Shown here: positions 24,975 to 33,974 of the stretch, in pieces | How positions within the stretch are numbered: position 1 is the stretch's first letter | Layout: every line of letters starts with the position of its first letter | Assembly (NCBI GenBank): GCA_031431475.1 | Contig: JANPDL010000035.1 | Coordinates: 62,001 to 126,000 of the forward strand | Direction: 5' to 3' | Length of the DNA stretch: 64,000 nucleotides | Source: JADCCX01 sp031431475 | Lineage (GTDB): Bacteria; Pseudomonadota; Alphaproteobacteria; Rhizobiales; Beijerinckiaceae | Translations under genes and position numbers: made by a program | Notes under the pieces: model-generated | Seen by the model: the letters and a program-made list of their open reading frames with translations, nothing else | The model's database searches: none | What the model was told of the DNA's origin: nothing

Positions 24975-26264
24975 TCAGTCGCTGATCCGTTCGATCTGTG
25001 CACCGCAGCGCTGGAGCTTCTTCTCCAGCGCCTCGAAGCCGCGATCAAGGTGATAGACACGGTGCACGACGGTCTCGCCTTCGGCTACCAGCCCACCGAT
25101 CACCATGGCGACTGAAGCCCTGAGGTCTGTCGCCATGACCGGAGCACCCGTGAGGCTCTTGACGCCTTCGATCACGGCCATGTCGCCTTCAAGCCGGATT
25201 TTCGCGCCAAGGCGCGCCAGTTCCTGCACATGCATGAAGCGGTTCTCGAAGATGGTCTCGCGGATATGCGAAATACCGTCGGCCCGACACATCAGGGCCA
25301 TGAACTGTGCCTGCAAATCTGTCGGGAAGCCAGGGAAGGGCTCTGTGGTGACATCGACTGGTGCAATATGCGCACCAGTACGGGCAACACGGACTCCGTT
25401 GGGCCTCGCCTCGATGGTCACGCCTACCTTGCCCAGAACGTCAAATGCAGCTGTCAGCAGATCGAAGCGGGCATTCTCGAGCAGTACATCGCCGCCCGCC
25501 ATGGCCACGGCCATGGCATAGGTCCCGGTCTCGATCCGGTCGGGCAGCACGGAATGCCGCGCGCCATGCAGACGGGTCACGCCCACGATCTCGATTGTTT
25601 CCGTGCCAGCGCCGGTGATTTTGCTGCCCATGCGGTTCAGCAGATCCACGAGATCGACAATCTCCGGTTCCCGAGCGGCATTGTGGATGACTGTCTTTCC
25701 ATCAGCGAGCACAGCCGCCATCAGCGCGGTATGCGTGGCGCCAACCGACACTTTTGGGAACACGATCTCCGCGCCCTTCAGGCCATTTGGTGCATCCGCC
25801 AGAACGTAGCCAGCCTCGATCTGGATGCGGACACCAAGACGCTCAAGTGCTTGCAGGTAGAAATCAACCGGGCGTGTGCCAATGGCGCAACCGCCAGGCA
25901 ACGAAACCTTGGCCTTGCCCATGCGACCCAGCAATGGACCAATGACCCAGAAGCTCGCCCGCATCCTGGATACGAGCTCATAGGGTGCTGTCGTATCGAC
26001 GATCTGGCGGGCCGAAAGATCGATGGTCTGCCCAGTCTCGGTGCTCTGGCCAGCCAGACGCCCTGCGATCTTGTGATCGACGCCATGGTTGCTGAGGATG
26101 CGCAGAAGCTGTGTGACATCCGAGAGGCGCGGCACATTGTCGAGCGTCACCACGTCGTCAGTCAACAAGGCCGCTGTCATCAGCGGCAACGCTGCATTCT
26201 TGGCACCCGAAATGGGAATCACGCCGTTGAGCTTTGATCCGCCGGTAATGCTGATCCGATCCAT
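24975..26264 (-). CDS. murA: UDP-N-acetylglucosamine 1-carboxyvinyltransferase
   Basis: 429 residues, the normal length. First committed step of peptidoglycan synthesis: transfers enolpyruvate from PEP to UDP-GlcNAc. The N-terminus LNGVIPISGAKNAALPLM is diagnostic, and the reactive Cys is in LPGGCAIGTRPVD, so it should be fosfomycin sensitive. PGFPTDLQAQFMAL and the ATDLRASVAMVIGGL segment complete the pattern. Single-gene unit here, with about 400 bases upstream before the LuxR gene. Confidence 0.97.
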   Translation of the reverse strand: MDRISITGGSKLNGVIPISGAKNAALPLMTAALLTDDVVTLDNVPRLSDVTQLLRILSNHGVDHKIAGRLAGQSTETGQTIDLSARQIVDTTAPYELVSRMRASFWVIGPLLGRMGKAKVSLPGGCAIGTRPVDFYLQALERLGVRIQIEAGYVLADAPNGLKGAEIVFPKVSVGATHTALMAAVLADGKTVIHNAAREPEIVDLVDLLNRMGSKITGAGTETIEIVGVTRLHGARHSVLPDRIETGTYAMAVAMAGGDVLLENARFDLLTAAFDVLGKVGVTIEARPNGVRVARTGAHIAPVDVTTEPFPGFPTDLQAQFMALMCRADGISHIRETIFENRFMHVQELARLGAKIRLEGDMAVIEGVKSLTGAPVMATDLRASVAMVIGGLVAEGETVVHRVYHLDRGFEALEKKLQRCGAQIERISD

Positions 26265-26660
26265 ATGAAACCGTTTCTTCCAATTCTTGACGTTACGGCA
26301 GGCAGGAGCGTTGCTCGTTTGACAACGCTAAGACTCGCCTTTGGCAGCACTGGTCTGGATTGAAGCCATTTTATCCGTAGGCTCCGACGACCCGGATGAA
26401 AGAATGCGCTGCCGCTCCTGCACCTTCCTCTGACCCAGATTTTTCCGCAAAGCTTCCGCAAGTCGAAGCTTTCGGAGCGATTTTACGTCCGGGTTCTCCG
26501 ACACCGGGCATCCCTTCCTGTAGCAATGAAGGTTTAAGCGTGCTGCAGTTTTTCTGCAAGCCTGTCTGGCAAATCCTTAACTGCGGCCTTGAGTGCAGCG
26601 TACTGGAATTGCCCAATTGCCACTCGGAGTTCTAGTGTAATTGTGGGATTCTGGGAACAA
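26265..26660. other. Intergenic region between murA and the LuxR gene
   Basis: About 400 bases without a convincing gene. It should hold the murA promoter (leftward) and the LuxR-gene promoter (rightward). An inverted repeat with 7-base arms, AAAGCTT at 26449-26455 and AAGCTTT at 26466-26472, lies here. TCCGCAA occurs twice, eleven bases apart, at 26444-26450 and 26455-26461. Short frames exist on both strands but none shows a good start site. Confidence 0.6.
26449..26472. promoter_or_regulatory. Inverted repeat upstream of LuxR-type gene
   Basis: Arms AAAGCTT and AAGCTTT separated by ten bases, centred about 200 bases before the LuxR-type start. Spacing would place both arms on the same helix face, as for a dimeric regulator. 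It could be an autoregulatory site, but it does not match a textbook lux box and may be chance. Confidence 0.25.
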
Positions 26661-27410
26661 ATGATCGCACAAACCACGCCTCGAAGAACCGTCTCTGGGT
26701 TAGCGCAAAACCTGTCTTCCGCAAGCCTTAAAACAGACTTCCAGCGCTCCCTCCTTGAAATCTGCCACGCCAGCGGTGCCAAGAATGCCGCATTCCTGAT
26801 GCGGCATGTTCCCGGCATCGTGGGCGATAATCCCTTTGTCATCGACACCTACGGGGAGATGTGGCGCAAGCATCTGGATGGTACCAATTTTTCCCCGGGA
26901 GAGCCGATCCGGATGTTAAGCGAACATGCCCGGCAGCCGGTGGACTGGTCGGAGATGCCGAGAGCCCGGACCCGCATCAAGCGCTTCTTCCGGGATTTCC
27001 AAGATTTCCAGCTGGGTCGGCATGCTCTCACGGCAACCTTCTGCGGTCCTTCCGGTGACCGGTCGCTGCTGACGCTGACCAGCGACGTCACGGAAAAGCG
27101 ATGGAATGCCTGCAAGCTCGATCTGACAGCCGCCATCGGCGTCTTGCACCCCGTGCTGCACAATGCTGTCCTGAAAATCCGCTTTGGCATTGATGAGGTT
27201 GATGTCATCCGCCTGACGCCGCGCGAGAAGGAGTGTCTGGTCTGGGCTGCCCATGGCCACACCAGCCGGGAGATTGGCATCAATCTCGGACTCACTGCGG
27301 CGACAGTGAATTTCTTCATCGATTCAGCCGTCGGAAAGCTGGCAGCCTCAAACCGTGCTCATGCAGCTGCAAAGGCCGTGGCGCTTGGTCTTATTGCACC
27401 GCCCCGCTGA
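26661..27410 (+). CDS. LuxR-family transcriptional regulator (solo)
   Basis: 249 residues from ATG 26661; frames upstream reach 26589. The C-terminal helix-turn-helix is clear: LTPREKECLVWAAHGHTSREIGINLGLTAATVNFFID. The N-terminal domain fits the autoinducer-binding layout (RARTRIKRFFRDFQDFQLGRHALTATFCGPSGDRSLLTL) with a Trp at VDWSE. The usual Asp-Pro of the ligand pocket appears as Glu-Pro (SPGEPIR), so binding of acyl-homoserine lactone is doubtful. No luxI-type synthase is in the window. The next gene, a GT2, starts inside this one. Confidence 0.85.
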   Translation: MIAQTTPRRTVSGLAQNLSSASLKTDFQRSLLEICHASGAKNAAFLMRHVPGIVGDNPFVIDTYGEMWRKHLDGTNFSPGEPIRMLSEHARQPVDWSEMPRARTRIKRFFRDFQDFQLGRHALTATFCGPSGDRSLLTLTSDVTEKRWNACKLDLTAAIGVLHPVLHNAVLKIRFGIDEVDVIRLTPREKECLVWAAHGHTSREIGINLGLTAATVNFFIDSAVGKLAASNRAHAAAKAVALGLIAPPR

Positions 27411-28815
27411 CCTCGAGCGGCTGACGGACGACACACCGGGCATCCGGTCTCGGGGTGCCCGTGATGGCGCATCGACCCGGCAAAAGATACTGGCCTCAGC
27501 GCTTCTTATCCTCATCGTATCCATCGCTGTTTTCGCTCCAGCCCCGGCAGCATTGCTTGCAATTCTGGCATCGCCACTTTTTCTCGCCTGCATGATGCTG
27601 CAACTTGCGGCCTCGTTCGAAGCATACCAGCCACCAGTCCGCGGCAACAGTCCGGGTGCACAGGATCGCAGCTGGCCCGTTTACTCGATTCTCGTGCCTC
27701 TTTATCGCGAGGTCTCCGTGCTCGATCAGTTGCTTGCGGCGCTGGCAGCACTCGATTATCCCAAAGCCAGTCTTGATGTCGTGTTCCTGATAGAGCGGGA
27801 TGATATTGAGACAATAGCGGCACTCAGTGCGAGAGCTCTTGCGCCGTGGATCAGGGTTGAAATAGTCCCGGCGGGATTTCCACGCACCAAACCACGCGCC
27901 CTGAACCACGGTCTGGCGCTGATCCACGGTTTCTACGTCACAGTCTTTGATGCGGAGGACATACCCGATCCCGATCAGCTCAAGCTGGCCGTACTGGCCT
28001 TCGAGACGGCACCGACCGATGTCGGCTGCCTGCAGGCAAGACTGGCCATCGATAACGCACCGGACGGCTGGCTGCCCCTGATGATGTCTATCGAGTACGC
28101 TGGGCTCTTCGATGCTGTAAAGTGCGGTATGGCGACAGGCGGTTTTCCAGTTGCTCTTGGCGGAACATCCAATCATTTCCGCCGCGCCGATCTCGTAGAA
28201 ATGGACGGATGGGACGCTTGGAACGTCACAGAAGATGCCGATCTAGGCGTCCGTCTGGCGCGCCATGGCTGGAAGGTTATGGATCTGCCATCGACAACGC
28301 TGGAGGAGGCCCCAATCAGCTTCCGTGCATGGCTAGGCCAGAGACGGCGCTGGATGAAGGGCTGGATCCAGACCGGAATCAGCCACAGTCGCGATCCTGT
28401 CGCAGCGATCCGGGAGATGGGGCCTGGTGCATGGATCGCCATTCACAGCCAGATCTTCGGCGTGGTCCTGGGGGCGCTGACCTTCCCGTTCTTCGCCGGC
28501 TGGTTCGTGTGGAACGCCTGGACCGGAGAGGTCTGGGATGGGAGTACCTGGCCGTTATTCCTCGCGAATTGCCTTGCCCTCGAGATCGCCCTGGTCGGAC
28601 TTCTGGTCATGTTGCTGCCAGCTATCGTTGGTCTGCGACGCAGAAATCTCTGGCATCTGGCACCCTGGCTAATGACGGCTCCGATCTATCTGCTGCTTGT
28701 GTCACTGGCAGCCTGGATGGCCGTTGGGGATTTCCTGCGGTATCCCTTCCACTGGGAGAAAACCGAGCACGGTCTGGGAAAGCGGCGACCCAATCTCTTC
28801 AGAAGCAGGCGATAA
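27361..28815 (+). CDS. Membrane-bound glycosyltransferase family 2, processive type
   Basis: About 484 residues from ATG 27361, overlapping the LuxR gene by 50 bases; a TTG within the next 40 bases could serve instead. Two N-terminal spans, then the GT-A domain with EVSVLDQLLAAL, VFDAEDIPDP (the D-x-D metal site), EDADLGVRLARHG and the processive-enzyme motif QRRRW. Three or four C-terminal spans follow, ending in a basic tail. This is the cellulose/beta-glucan/hyaluronan-like layout. Product unknown. Its overlap with the regulator suggests the LuxR protein may control its synthesis. Confidence 0.88.
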   Translation: MQLQRPWRLVLLHRPADLERLTDDTPGIRSRGARDGASTRQKILASALLILIVSIAVFAPAPAALLAILASPLFLACMMLQLAASFEAYQPPVRGNSPGAQDRSWPVYSILVPLYREVSVLDQLLAALAALDYPKASLDVVFLIERDDIETIAALSARALAPWIRVEIVPAGFPRTKPRALNHGLALIHGFYVTVFDAEDIPDPDQLKLAVLAFETAPTDVGCLQARLAIDNAPDGWLPLMMSIEYAGLFDAVKCGMATGGFPVALGGTSNHFRRADLVEMDGWDAWNVTEDADLGVRLARHGWKVMDLPSTTLEEAPISFRAWLGQRRRWMKGWIQTGISHSRDPVAAIREMGPGAWIAIHSQIFGVVLGALTFPFFAGWFVWNAWTGEVWDGSTWPLFLANCLALEIALVGLLVMLLPAIVGLRRRNLWHLAPWLMTAPIYLLLVSLAAWMAVGDFLRYPFHWEKTEHGLGKRRPNLFRSRR

Positions 28816-28966
28816 TGCCGTTCATGATGCTGGTGAGGAAGACCGCCTCGCCGAAGCGCAACCACAGGCCTGCGGCACCACCAATCAAGGTGGCGACGAC
28901 CATGCTTGCAAGGACACGATCCCGCCTGATCGGCAACACTCCACGATTGGCATTGGCTTTGGACAT
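28799..28966 (-). CDS. Small conserved membrane protein (55 residues)
   Basis: Frame from ATG 28966 to TGA 28799; in-frame stops (TGA TGA) lie just upstream, so this start is fixed. N-terminus basic (RGVLPIRRDR), then a hydrophobic helix (VLASMVVATLIGGAAGLWL), RFGEAVF, a second hydrophobic stretch and the ending GIIACF. The GxxLRFGEAxF...ACF pattern is familiar from short uncharacterised Rhizobiales proteins. It overlaps the end of the GT2 gene by 17 bases on the opposite strand. Probably real; function unknown. Confidence 0.6.
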   Translation of the reverse strand: MSKANANRGVLPIRRDRVLASMVVATLIGGAAGLWLRFGEAVFLTSIMNGIIACF

Positions 28967-29017
28967 GCGTCATCATAGAGCATGAAGCCAACTGATTGAA
29001 GCCCCGCCGGAAGCCCC

Positions 29018-29980
29018 ATGCAGACTGTCTTGCTTGCCGTCCTTACCCTTGTCATTGCCCTCGCTGTCTGGACGCAATTCGTAGTTGCCAAAGCGATTTC
29101 TCGCCATCCTCCCACGGGAATCTTCGTGCCGGCCATGGGAGGGCGCATGCACGTGCGCGACATGGGCCCGCGTGATGCGTCGACGGAGCGCACGATCATC
29201 CTGCTGCACGGCGCATCCTGCAATCTGCTCGCCCTGACATTACCGCTGGCCGGGCTGCTTTCGAAAAGTTTTCGCGTCATTGCCATCGACCGCCCCGGCC
29301 ATGGCCATAGCGACAGGCCCGGTGGCAGAGCCGATGCAAGCGTGACCCGACAGGCCGCAATGATCAGCGAGACAATGCTGGCGGCAGGCGCTCCAAAAGC
29401 CATCATCGTGGGCCATTCGTGGGCGGGCGCTGTGGCTACCACACTGGCCATGGATCATCCCGAGCGTGTTGCGGGCCTCATGCTGCTCGCACCTGTGAGC
29501 CATCCCTGGCCGGGCGGCATCACCTGGTATTATCATGTCGGAAGCTGGCCGGTGATCGGCTGGATATTCTCGCATCTGCTGCCGGTGCCCGGTGCCGCGA
29601 TGACGATGCAGGCCGGTGTCGACAGTGTCTTTACCCCGCAGGCCTCGCCGCCGGATTACATCGAGGCGACGGCACTTCACCTGATGCTGCGTCCGGCAAA
29701 TTTCACGGCGAATGCCGAGGATGTGGCCGGGTTGCTCGCCCATGTGACAGAACGTGCCGGGCGCTATGGCGAGATCAAGGTTCCTTCTGTGGTTATCTCC
29801 GGAAAGCAGGATGGCGTGGTAGCGACATGGATCCATACGGCACAGCTCGCCCGCGAATTACCGGATGTGACAGTGCATGTGCTTGAAGGTGTCGGCCATA
29901 CGCCGCATCACGCGGCAACGGATTTCGTGGTAGGCGAGATCGAGGCTTTGTCGGCGCGCCTTGGATCAGCCAGCCGCTGA
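29018..29980 (+). CDS. Alpha/beta-fold hydrolase, membrane anchored
   Basis: 320 residues. N-terminal hydrophobic segment (VLLAVLTLVIALAVWTQFVVA) likely acts as an uncleaved anchor. The hydrolase core has the oxyanion region LLHGASCN, IDRPGHGHSD, the nucleophile elbow GHSWAG, the acid Asp in SGKQDGVV and the His in GVGHTPHH, so the triad is complete. Substrate unknown; esterase, epoxide hydrolase or lactonase activity are all possible. It is convergent with the SDR gene (12 bases between stops). Confidence 0.87.
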   Translation: MQTVLLAVLTLVIALAVWTQFVVAKAISRHPPTGIFVPAMGGRMHVRDMGPRDASTERTIILLHGASCNLLALTLPLAGLLSKSFRVIAIDRPGHGHSDRPGGRADASVTRQAAMISETMLAAGAPKAIIVGHSWAGAVATTLAMDHPERVAGLMLLAPVSHPWPGGITWYYHVGSWPVIGWIFSHLLPVPGAAMTMQAGVDSVFTPQASPPDYIEATALHLMLRPANFTANAEDVAGLLAHVTERAGRYGEIKVPSVVISGKQDGVVATWIHTAQLARELPDVTVHVLEGVGHTPHHAATDFVVGEIEALSARLGSASR

Positions 29981-29992
29981 CACGATGTCTGC

Positions 29993-30781
29993 CTACCGGT
30001 TCCGTCCGTCCCGCCGCAGCGTTGGCAGCCCGATGCCCGTGGCCTCGAACCCGCCATCTACCGCAATGACCTGTCCCGTGATGTAGCTCGCCCTGTCGCT
30101 GCACAGGAAAAAGGTCGTCTCCGCGATCTCTTCCTCCAGACCGTAGCGGTTCAGCGGAATGGCATCGTGGTAATCCGCCCTGATGTCCGGGCTGTGCACA
30201 GCCTGCGCCATGGCCGTGTTGACCGGGCCAGGTGCCACCGCATTGACGCGGATACCAAGGCTGGCGAATTCGACCGCCTCCTGCTTCGTGAGATGCGCCA
30301 AGCCTGCTTTGCTGGTGCCATACGCCACACGAAGCGTCGAAGCCCGGATGCCCGAAATCGAGGTGATGTTGACGATTGCGCCGCCGCCGGTCTCGTTCAT
30401 CAGCCGCGCTGCCGCCTGCGCGCACAGGAACGGGCCGGTCAAGTTGACGGCAATCACGCGGGACCACTCATCGTACGTCGTATCGAGGATGGGTTTGAAT
30501 GTCGCGATGCCTGCGTTGTTGATCAGGGCATCGACACGGCCAAAATGTCTGGCGATGGCCGAGAAAACGGCCGACACCTGATCAGGCTGCGAAACATCGC
30601 ACACTTGTCCCATCACATCTGTCGCGGGTGTCAGGGCCGCGACGGCAACAGCCAGTTGATCCCCCTCGATATCGACCAGCGCCACTTTCCAACCATCGGC
30701 CAGAAACCGCTTCGCCGTAGCGAGCCCGATGCCGCGCGCCGCGCCGGTCACCACCGCAACTCTGGAAGCAGCGTCAGACAA
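29993..30781 (-). CDS. Short-chain dehydrogenase/reductase
   Basis: 262 residues, classical SDR. Cofactor motif VVTGAARGIGLATAKRF, NNAG in VDALINNAGI, catalytic Ser in ITSISGI and YGTSKAG (the Y-x3-K pair), then VNAVAPGPVNT and the C-terminal AVDGGFEATG. Asp at VALVDIEGD after the second strand suggests NAD preference. Substrate is unknown. It ends 11 bases before the alpha/beta hydrolase stop and lies four bases after the small membrane-protein gene. Confidence 0.9.
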   Translation of the reverse strand: MSDAASRVAVVTGAARGIGLATAKRFLADGWKVALVDIEGDQLAVAVAALTPATDVMGQVCDVSQPDQVSAVFSAIARHFGRVDALINNAGIATFKPILDTTYDEWSRVIAVNLTGPFLCAQAAARLMNETGGGAIVNITSISGIRASTLRVAYGTSKAGLAHLTKQEAVEFASLGIRVNAVAPGPVNTAMAQAVHSPDIRADYHDAIPLNRYGLEEEIAETTFFLCSDRASYITGQVIAVDGGFEATGIGLPTLRRDGRNR

Positions 30782-30785
30782 TGGC

Positions 30786-31313
30786 TCAGCCTCTGGTTGG
30801 TCTGGGTGCCTTGACCGTGGCGCGATCCTCGACGGACGGTGGCTCGGCCCCCGCCGAACGCCCGGCGATCATCCAGTAGATGCTGCCCGCCAGCGCACCG
30901 GTTGCAGCAAGGATTCCGGTCAGCGATGATGCAAGCTGGGCTCCCGCCATCAGGTTGGGCATCATCGCCCATGGTAACAATGCGGTCAGCAGTGCCACGC
31001 CAAGCGCCTGCACGATCCACCAGCGCAAACTGAATACCTCGGCCACCGCCGCGATCAGCGCCACAGGAAGAAACAGGACGGATATGGTCAGCGTGGACAA
31101 GCCCTTGGCCAGCCGGGCAAAGCGGTCGATGGCCTCGCCGTCCTCCATCAGGCTTTCCGCCAGCGTGCGCATCGTCGTGATCGCGGCATCAGTGATGGCC
31201 CCGCCGATCTGCGGCTGCACGAAACCGGTGATGATCAGGAAACTGCCCGCCGTGATCGCGGCGATGAGAATCGCCAGCGGAATGAGAATCAGCCGTCCTA
31301 CGAACCGAAACAT
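30786..31313 (-). CDS. Small multi-span membrane protein, unknown
   Basis: 175 residues from ATG 31313, which overlaps the rlmN stop (ATGA); the longer frame to 31526 lies entirely inside rlmN. Hydrophobic segments near 5-30 (LILIPLAILIAAITAGSFLII), 80-100 (LSTLTISVLFLPVALIAAVAEVF), 105-122 and 135-155 suggest four spans. The C-terminal tail is polar (EPPSVEDRATVKAPRPTRG). No recognised domain. Likely translated with rlmN. Confidence 0.72.
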   Translation of the reverse strand: MFRFVGRLILIPLAILIAAITAGSFLIITGFVQPQIGGAITDAAITTMRTLAESLMEDGEAIDRFARLAKGLSTLTISVLFLPVALIAAVAEVFSLRWWIVQALGVALLTALLPWAMMPNLMAGAQLASSLTGILAATGALAGSIYWMIAGRSAGAEPPSVEDRATVKAPRPTRG

Positions 31314-32560
31314 CACGCCTCCGCCGCCGCAGCGGCATAAACACCTTCCGCACCGATGCCGGATTCCAGCATCATCCGCGCGCGGGCTCGCAGTTTTTCC
31401 GTCTCGCTCTTCAGCTGCCCGCAGGCCGCGAGAATGTCGCGCCCCCGGGGTGTGCGCACGGGCGAGGAATATCCGGCATTGAAGATGTATTCCGAGAAGC
31501 TCTCGATCTGCTCCCAGTCCGAGCACTCATACTGCGAGCCCGGCCATGGATTGAACGGGATGAGGTTGATCTTGGCCGGAATGCCCTTCAGCAGCCGCAC
31601 AAGCTGCCGCGCTTCCGCCAGACTATCGTTCACGCCCTTGAGCATCACATACTCGAAGGTGATGCGCCGGGCATTGGAGACCCCGGGATAGTTTTGGCAG
31701 GCGTCCAGCAGGTCAGCAATGGGATACTTCTTGTTCAGCGGTACCAGCACATCGCGCAGGTCATTGTTTGTCGCATGCAGCGAGATTGCCAGCATGGTGT
31801 TGGCCTGTGCTCCCAGCGGGCCGATTTCGGGCACGACGCCAGAGGTGGAGACGGTGATGCGGCGTCTCGAGAGCTGCAGGCCCTCCTGATCCGTCAGAAC
31901 GCCGATAGCCTCATGCACGTTCCCGGCGTTGTAGAGGGGCTCGCCCATACCCATGAAGACGACATTAGAGACGAAGCGGCTGCCTTCTTTCGGCACGAAT
32001 GCGCCATCAAGGGCCGCACGTCCGGGATAATCGTTCAGCCTGTCACGTGCAATCAACACCTGCGCCACGATTTCCTGAGCGCTGAGATTGCGCACCAGTT
32101 TCTGTGTGCCGGTATGGCAGAACGAGCAGTTCAGCGTGCATCCCACCTGGCTGGAGACGCAAAGCGTACCTCGGTCGGTCTCGGGAATATAGACCATCTC
32201 GACTTCGGAGCCACGGTCGAATTTGCCGGTCGATGGCAGGCGGATCAGCCATTTGCGCGTGCCATCCTGGCTGATCTGCTCGCTGACAACAGCCGGACGA
32301 TCCAGCGTGAAGGTATCGGCCAGTTTTTGGCGCAACACCTTGGAAATGCTTGTCATCTCGTCGAAACTGGTGGAGCCGCGCACATAGAGCCAGTGCCAGA
32401 GCTGGCCGACGCGCATGCGCCGCTCCTTCTCCGGCACATCCACGAGGGCGAGCTTTTCTGACAGCGCCGACCGGCTCAAGCCTGCGAGCGACTGGCGCGG
32501 TTGAGCAACTGGGTCTGTGGGTTCCGCAAGAATGCCGGGAGTTGCAGCGATGTCAGACAT
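31313..32560 (-). CDS. rlmN: 23S rRNA (adenine-C2)-methyltransferase
   Basis: 415 residues. Radical-SAM enzyme that methylates C2 of A2503 in 23S rRNA and A37 of some tRNAs. The C-x3-C-x2-C cluster loop is CTLNCSFC, preceded by LCVSSQVG. FMGMGEPLYN, ALSLHA-like ISLHATNNDLRD, and IPFNPWPGSQYECS are standard, and the catalytic Cys near the C-terminus lies in LAACGQL. N-terminal extension of about 20 residues is common in alphaproteobacteria. Confidence 0.96.
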   Translation of the reverse strand: MSDIAATPGILAEPTDPVAQPRQSLAGLSRSALSEKLALVDVPEKERRMRVGQLWHWLYVRGSTSFDEMTSISKVLRQKLADTFTLDRPAVVSEQISQDGTRKWLIRLPSTGKFDRGSEVEMVYIPETDRGTLCVSSQVGCTLNCSFCHTGTQKLVRNLSAQEIVAQVLIARDRLNDYPGRAALDGAFVPKEGSRFVSNVVFMGMGEPLYNAGNVHEAIGVLTDQEGLQLSRRRITVSTSGVVPEIGPLGAQANTMLAISLHATNNDLRDVLVPLNKKYPIADLLDACQNYPGVSNARRITFEYVMLKGVNDSLAEARQLVRLLKGIPAKINLIPFNPWPGSQYECSDWEQIESFSEYIFNAGYSSPVRTPRGRDILAACGQLKSETEKLRARARMMLESGIGAEGVYAAAAAEA

Positions 32561-32617
32561 GACGGCCCGTTAGCACGGTTTGAAATTCCGCGCATCCCCG
32601 CGAAGATGCGGTGACAT

Positions 32618-33148
32618 TTAGGAGCATTCCTTCTGGGCCCGCTCCAGAGCCTGGCCAAAGCCGGTCATGGTGAAACGGTCCGTCGTATCATTGCCACGAA
32701 GCGACGTTCCTTTCACCGAAAGGCTGCCAGCCTTGCGCAGTTCGCCGATGAAGCGGTTCTCTTCTGCCGGGTTCTTGAGCCAGACCGTTTTGTTCTCGCC
32801 CACACCGGCAAAAACCACGGAGCCAACGCTCAGCTGGGCTTCGGCCCCCTGCTTCAGGGGATAGCCAGTGAGGAGAGAAAACTCGGGCTTGTTCGCTTCG
32901 CCCTGCCGCATGGTGACGAAGAGATGAGCAGGATCCCGCGTCAGGCCCTTGGGCAGCCTTTCGGCGGGTTGCGCCATGATAAAGCAGTTCTTGGACCGGC
33001 CTTCGCCGTTGGTGAAAATGCCCCAGGCACCAGCCTTGCCAATTTCAAGCGCCGTGCTCCCGCCACGCGCAGCCTGACGCTGCTGGGCAACGGAGGGTTC
33101 GGCCACAAGGCCCAGAACGAAACATGTGCAAAACAAAAAACGTATCAT
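32618..33148 (-). CDS. Invasion-associated locus B (IalB) family protein
   Basis: 176 residues with signal peptide MIRFLFCTCFVLGLVAEPSVAQ. The mature part fits the IalB family: GAWGIFTNGEGRSKNCFIMAQP, HLFVTMRQGEANKPEFSLLTGYPLK and an end SGFGQALERAQKEC-like (GFGQALERAQKECS), with the conserved Cys pair. Periplasmic; in Bartonella the namesake aids erythrocyte invasion, but the family is widespread in free-living Rhizobiales, so no virulence role should be read into it. About 250 AT-rich bases separate it from the divergent sigma factor. Confidence 0.87.
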   Translation of the reverse strand: MIRFLFCTCFVLGLVAEPSVAQQRQAARGGSTALEIGKAGAWGIFTNGEGRSKNCFIMAQPAERLPKGLTRDPAHLFVTMRQGEANKPEFSLLTGYPLKQGAEAQLSVGSVVFAGVGENKTVWLKNPAEENRFIGELRKAGSLSVKGTSLRGNDTTDRFTMTGFGQALERAQKECS

Positions 33149-33404
33149 GAGATCAAACTGCCCCGGAACCGGAATGACGCATTCAGACTGTCTCCTTACA
33201 AAATTCTACGATAAGGGCAAATTTTCGATCAACCTTTGAATTTCATTACCGTGAGATTGCGCATGGTAAAGATTGCCATATTCAGTCCAGCATATTGCGC
33301 GTAAAGTTCAATGGACTACTGGCGTGTTTGATGGTCGCTCATCCATCAATCGCATATGACAGTCAAAATAACGGCGCGGATTTGCTGCGAGAAGGAAAAA
33401 GTCT

Positions 33405-33974
33405 TTGGTGACGCATGCCGAATGGGCGGCGCTGGTAGCGGCGGTTGCGGAAAAACGCGACCGGCCAGCTTTCACCCGACTCTTTGACCATTTTGTGCCA
33501 CGCATCGAGACCTATTTGCTGCGTCTGGGCGCTGATCGGGCAACGGCGGAGGAAATCTCGCAGGACGTTATGGTGACGTTGTGGCGCAAAGCCCAGCTCT
33601 TTGATCCCACCAAGTCTTCCGTAACCACCTGGTTATACCGCATTGCCCGCAACCGCCGGATCGATGTGGCCCGGCGGGATCGCATGGATTACATGGATCC
33701 GATGGATTCAACCTTCGACACTGTCGCGGATGATCGCGTGTTTGATACAACAGTGGATGTGCAGCGGCGCGAGGAAGTGCTGAGGACTGCCATCAAGGAC
33801 CTGCCCGAGGAGCAACTGGTTCTGGTGAAGCTGGCGTTCTTTGAAAGCCTGTCGCACAGTGCCATCGCGGAAAAAACTGGTTTGCCGCTCGGAACGGTCA
33901 AGTCACGCATAAGGCTGGCTTTTACGCGTCTGCGCCGCAATCTGGAATCACAGGGCGTTGTCGAGGCGACCTGA
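33405..33974 (+). CDS. ECF-type RNA polymerase sigma factor
   Basis: 189 residues from TTG 33405, eight bases after GAAGGA; GTG 33408 is equally open. Region 2 is present (AFTRLFDHFVPRIETYLLR, AEEISQDVMVTLWRKAQLFDP, VTTWLYRIARNRRIDVARR) and region 4 (LPEEQLVLVKLAFFESLSHSAIAEKTGLPLGTVKSRIRLAFTRLR). It resembles the RpoE/ChrR-associated group that answers singlet oxygen or related stress. The next gene is a DUF1232 protein on the other strand, and no anti-sigma gene is adjacent, so its control is unclear. Confidence 0.92.
   Translation: MVTHAEWAALVAAVAEKRDRPAFTRLFDHFVPRIETYLLRLGADRATAEEISQDVMVTLWRKAQLFDPTKSSVTTWLYRIARNRRIDVARRDRMDYMDPMDSTFDTVADDRVFDTTVDVQRREEVLRTAIKDLPEEQLVLVKLAFFESLSHSAIAEKTGLPLGTVKSRIRLAFTRLRRNLESQGVVEAT

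Noticed and set aside
26534..26645. Possible short minus-strand frame ending LKAAVKDLPDRLAEKLQHA
   Set aside because: The tail looks protein-like but there is no convincing start or ribosome site, and the upstream part is only antisense of the LuxR gene.
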